This document shows, piece by piece, positions 62,101 to 63,323 of a stretch of 63,323 bases of DNA (positions are counted from its first letter, which is position 1; the number at the start of each line of letters is the position of its first letter). Source of the stretch: Crystallibacter permensis (lineage in GTDB: Bacteria > Actinomycetota > Actinomycetes > Actinomycetales > Micrococcaceae). Below the pieces are notes generated by a model. It was not told where the DNA came from. It searched no databases and was given only the letters and a program-made list of their open reading frames with translations. The DNA is taken from the NCBI RefSeq assembly GCF_025960875.1, contig NZ_JAODLR010000025.1, forward strand, positions 1-63,323, read 5' to 3'. The position numbers were made by a program, and so were the translations under genes.

Positions 62101-62909
62101 CGGAAGAATCCACCGCGTTCGACGGCGTCACCAGGCCCACCAGCGCCGGCGGACTTGGCTTCGGGCTGAAGTGGAACATGGGCTGGATGCATGACACCCT
62201 CCAGTACATTTCGGAGGATCCCGTCAACCGGGTCCACCACCACAACAAGGCCACGTTCTCCATGGTCTACGCTTACACGGAAAACTTCCTGCTCCCGATC
62301 AGCCACGACGAGGTCGTGCACGGGAAGGGCTCGATGCTGCGCAAGATGCCGGGGGACCGGTGGCAGCAGCTCGCAAATCTGCGTGCCTACCTTGCTTTCC
62401 AGTGGGCGCATCCGGGTAAGCAGCTGATTTTCATGGGCACCGAGTTTGGGCAGGAAGCAGAATGGTCCGAACAACACGGCCTTGACTGGTGGCTGTCCGA
62501 GAACGTTCCGCACAAGGGATTGCAGAAGCTGGTGCGGAACCTCAACGCGCTCTACCGCAAGACGCCTGCTCTATACGAACGGGACAACGAACCTGCCGGC
62601 TTCCAGTGGATCGACGAAAACGACGGGACGCGCAACACGCTTTCCTTTATCCGCTGGGACAATCACGGCAACCCGGTGGTCTGCATCGCGAACTTCGCCG
62701 GACACCCCCACACTGATTTCCGTATCGGGTTGCCTTGGGCCGGTGACTGGCAGGAAGTCCTGAATACGGATGACCCGGAGTACGGGGGATCAGGCGTCGG
62801 GAACACGGGACTTGTCGCAGGGGCTGAAGGCGCTTGGAATGGCCATCCGGCCTCCGCCGTGCTGACGGTACCTCCGCTGGGAGTCCTCTATCTGAAGCCG
62901 GCGAGCTAA
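59109..62909 (+). CDS. Bifunctional maltokinase / 1,4-alpha-glucan branching enzyme (Mak-GlgB fusion)
   Basis: 1266 residues. Residues 1 to about 480 are a maltokinase (Pep2/Mak): [10 protein letters not shown] start and kinase site [10 protein letters not shown] with H341 and catalytic D343, then LDFEGEP. A disordered Ser/Ala/Thr/Gly linker of about 60 residues (483-541) follows. Residues 542-1266 are GlgB (GH13_9): [30 protein letters not shown], nucleophile D946 in [15 protein letters not shown], acid/base E999 in TIAEESTAF, and [11 protein letters not shown]. The two enzymes act just before and just after GlgE. No stop or frameshift lies in the linker, and both halves are complete. Confidence 0.95.
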   Translation: MTNTVTNASQSLPELLHDWLPQQRWFPAKGKETVLHRLGGIRLQDPADVVALEVHIVAVHTDQDVFIVNVPVSFRPEPLEGGEAALIGQTGPEPRQGTENCWLYDGTHDPVFVAAWLELMRRESVTADGRTRGHAGAGFGDWPEFDAPLKASVLAGEQSNTSVVVETDKASLIVKFFRVLEAGANPDVEIGAMLSELGASEVPATYGWVTGGWHTPGQHTDSNADKLWDSGHLSVLREYIANSKDAWRTASAAALDDADFTKEAGELGQVTGRIHHQLRKSFGAHEATEEEASALAAELRERIRWGWAQAGSAVGPLDQTVDELLRRLENLEERPELQRIHGDYHLGQVLHSAERGWVVLDFEGEPLRPMGSRGTDDVALRDVVGMLRSFDYAGGVAVTTAEGNESGQVEAAADRWTAAAADAFIAGYERETGVRVDTTSPLFLGLWLDKALYEVVYEQRNRPRWVGVPVKAVRRALEQLQTANSSAGNSSTASDGEPAASGSAADRASSSKTAQAVGPAAATLAEGRAETSATSATSAGNPVPVDQNTLSAVAHGSYFQPHAVLGAHLDDHGHVTVRSLQPLADSVTVITAATRVSMQHEQEGVWVATLPAERAGHVPDYRLEVVYDGGAPLLVDDPYHYLPTLGEIDLHLIGEGRHETLWTALGSHVRHYNSTLGDVTGTSFAVWAPNAQAVRVKGDFNGWNAVRHAMRSMGGSGVWEIFIPGVASGSIYKYELLGRDGHWHEKADPMARWTEVPPLTGSRVVDTRYNFSDGEWLARRAARDPHNSPMSVYEVHLGSWRVGLDYRQLAEQLVDYVTWQGFTHVELMPVAEHPFGGSWGYQVTSYYAPTSRFGHPDDFKYLVDKLHQAGIGIILDWVPAHFPKDEWALARFDGQPLYEHEDPRLGEHPDWGTLIFDFGRREVRNFLVANALYWFEEFHIDGLRVDAVASMLYRDYSREEGQWYPNIHGGRENLEAISFLQEVNATAYKRVPGIVTIAEESTAFDGVTRPTSAGGLGFGLKWNMGWMHDTLQYISEDPVNRVHHHNKATFSMVYAYTENFLLPISHDEVVHGKGSMLRKMPGDRWQQLANLRAYLAFQWAHPGKQLIFMGTEFGQEAEWSEQHGLDWWLSENVPHKGLQKLVRNLNALYRKTPALYERDNEPAGFQWIDENDGTRNTLSFIRWDNHGNPVVCIANFAGHPHTDFRIGLPWAGDWQEVLNTDDPEYGGSGVGNTGLVAGAEGAWNGHPASAVLTVPPLGVLYLKPAS

Positions 62910-62919
62910 AGCTGCCGCA

Positions 62920-62951
62920 GCGAAGACCCTTGGAATTCCGCGGGTCTTCGC
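62920..62951 (+). terminator. Terminator after the GlgE operon
   Basis: GCGAAGACCC and GGGTCTTCGC pair perfectly around a 12-base loop, 11 bp past the stop. Followed by TTGCCGG, so the T tract is weak. Confidence 0.65.
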
Positions 62952-62968
62952 TTGCCGGCAACCTTGGA

Positions 62969-62997
62969 TTTACATTGGGCCCGGATCGGTGTAGAGT
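62969..62997 (+). promoter_or_regulatory. rrn promoter P1
   Basis: TTTACA (62969-62974), 17-bp spacer, TAGAGT (62992-62997). Five of six -35 bases match consensus. The hairpin ACCTC-GTTGA-GAGGT (63056-63070) lies between P1 and P2. Confidence 0.65.
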
Positions 62998-63088
62998 TTA
63001 TATCCGCGCTGAAGGAACAGTTGAACAGCTCGAAACCACAAAAGACTTAGGTCGAACCTCGTTGAGAGGTGTGCGGTAACGGGTGGAT

Positions 63089-63117
63089 TTGACAGGGACA
63101 GGCAGCGCGGGTAAATT
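63089..63117 (+). promoter_or_regulatory. rrn promoter P2
   Basis: Perfect TTGACA (63089-63094), 17-bp spacer, TAAATT (63112-63117). Confidence 0.8.
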
Positions 63118-63180
63118 TGAAAAGTTGCTCCGGAGCGATGGAGGGCCTTGAAGAAGGGTCCGACTGGTGCCGGGTGCTCC

Positions 63181-63206
63181 TGTTGTTTGAGAACTCAATA
63201 GTGTGC
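63181..63206 (+). promoter_or_regulatory. boxA-like element of the rrn leader
   Basis: TGTTGTTTGAGAACTCAATA followed by GTGTGC matches the boxA/antitermination and processing sequence conserved upstream of actinobacterial 16S rRNA genes. Confidence 0.75.
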
Positions 63207-63247
63207 CAAGTTTGTTGATACCAATTATTTTATTGGTTGAATTATTG

Positions 63248-63287
63248 TCGTGGGGCACCGCCTCCGTGGTGTGCCGCGATGTTTTTT
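63248..63287 (+). terminator. Terminator-like hairpin in the rrn leader
   Basis: GGGGCACC (63252-63259) and GGTGTGCC (63268-63275) pair with one mismatch and one wobble, extended by TCG/CGA, then TG and six T (63282-63287). It would be an attenuator unless overridden by antitermination. Confidence 0.45.
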
Positions 63288-63323
63288 AGCCTGGTTTGAA
63301 TTTAGTGCAGTGCTGGTTCCCGT

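Larger units (their letters stand above)
62952..63323 (+). other. rRNA operon promoter and leader region (16S rRNA lies beyond the window)
   Basis: This 372-bp stretch has no credible gene. It carries two tandem promoters, a boxA-like antitermination/processing element and several hairpins, and turns AT-rich after 63207. The order matches the region upstream of 16S rRNA in actinobacteria. The 16S gene itself has not started by the end of the window. Confidence 0.8.

Noticed and set aside
62998-63258. 86-codon minus-strand frame in the rRNA leader
   Set aside because: It is antisense to the rrn promoters and boxA; small frames like this are a known source of false proteins next to rRNA operons.

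Overview
The window looks like a chromosomal segment of a high-GC actinobacterium, most likely an Arthrobacter-like member of the Micrococcaceae/Micrococcales. This is inferred from gene content, with no database search. The evidence is: a GTP-type PEP carboxykinase; a CarD-ispD-ispF-cysS-rlmB block in the order known from mycobacteria; a phoU/senX3-regX3 divergon; a complete GlgE (maltose-1-phosphate) alpha-glucan pathway; a Bpa-type proteasome activator; a Streptomyces-like NsrR; and many start codons that sit exactly at a predicted transcription start (leaderless mRNAs). It is mostly core chromosome. I see no prophage, IS element or CRISPR array. The least ordinary piece is a DUF222/HNH gene with low-complexity repeats (2395-4068).

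Layout. 1-4.4 kb: disulfide oxidoreductase (-), SixA-like phosphatase, DUF222-HNH protein, and a tiny leaderless HTH regulator. 4.4-9.4 kb: tRNA-Arg, pckG, and a PEP-synthase-like protein that has the domain order of rifampin phosphotransferase. 9.5-13.2 kb (-): nsrR then hmp (NO sensing and detoxification), and a phosphomannomutase followed by a small conserved protein. 13.3-15.4 kb: RecQ-like helicase with a C-terminal phosphoribosyltransferase-like motif. 15.5-24.3 kb: two tRNA-Ser genes around a prolyl oligopeptidase, an FAD/NAD(P)-binding protein and a 1323-residue secreted 5'-nucleotidase/nuclease. 24.4-29.3 kb: quinone oxidoreductase, CstA-YbdD, and Bpa with a partner gene. 29.4-32.9 kb (-): tRNA-Thr, lipoprotein peptidase, holB, tmk. 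33-36.3 kb: trans-sulfuration enzyme, DUF2516, methyltransferase, gpmA. 36.4-39.8 kb: phoU / senX3-regX3 with a strong PHO box between them, then an LpqE-like lipoprotein. 40-46.7 kb: carD, ispD, ispF, cysS, rlmB, glgX. 46.8-52.5 kb: a four-gene envelope/stress operon (-) divergent from a HemeOxygenase-like diiron enzyme / glycosyltransferase / CDGSH cassette (+). 52.5-62.9 kb: glgP (-) divergent from glgE-treS-mak::glgB (+). 62.95-63.3 kb: tandem rRNA promoters and leader; the 16S gene itself lies beyond the window end.

How the parts work together. TreS interconverts trehalose and maltose, and the Mak half of the fusion phosphorylates maltose. GlgE polymerises maltose-1-phosphate and the GlgB half branches the glucan. 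GlgX and GlgP degrade the product. PckG and CstA point to gluconeogenic and carbon-starvation control, and CRP-like sites are visible upstream of both. SenX3-RegX3-PhoU with its PHO box, plus a PHO-like box near the secreted nuclease/5'-nucleotidase, suggest a local phosphate-scavenging circuit. NsrR-Hmp forms an NO-responsive unit with an operator-like dyad.

The best candidates for something not well described are: the diiron oxygenase-GT2-CDGSH cassette (50014-52464), with its odd 133-nt gene overlap; the RecQ-phosphoribosyltransferase fusion; the RPH-like enzyme beside pckG; and the leaderless HTH gene with an operator dyad over its own promoter.
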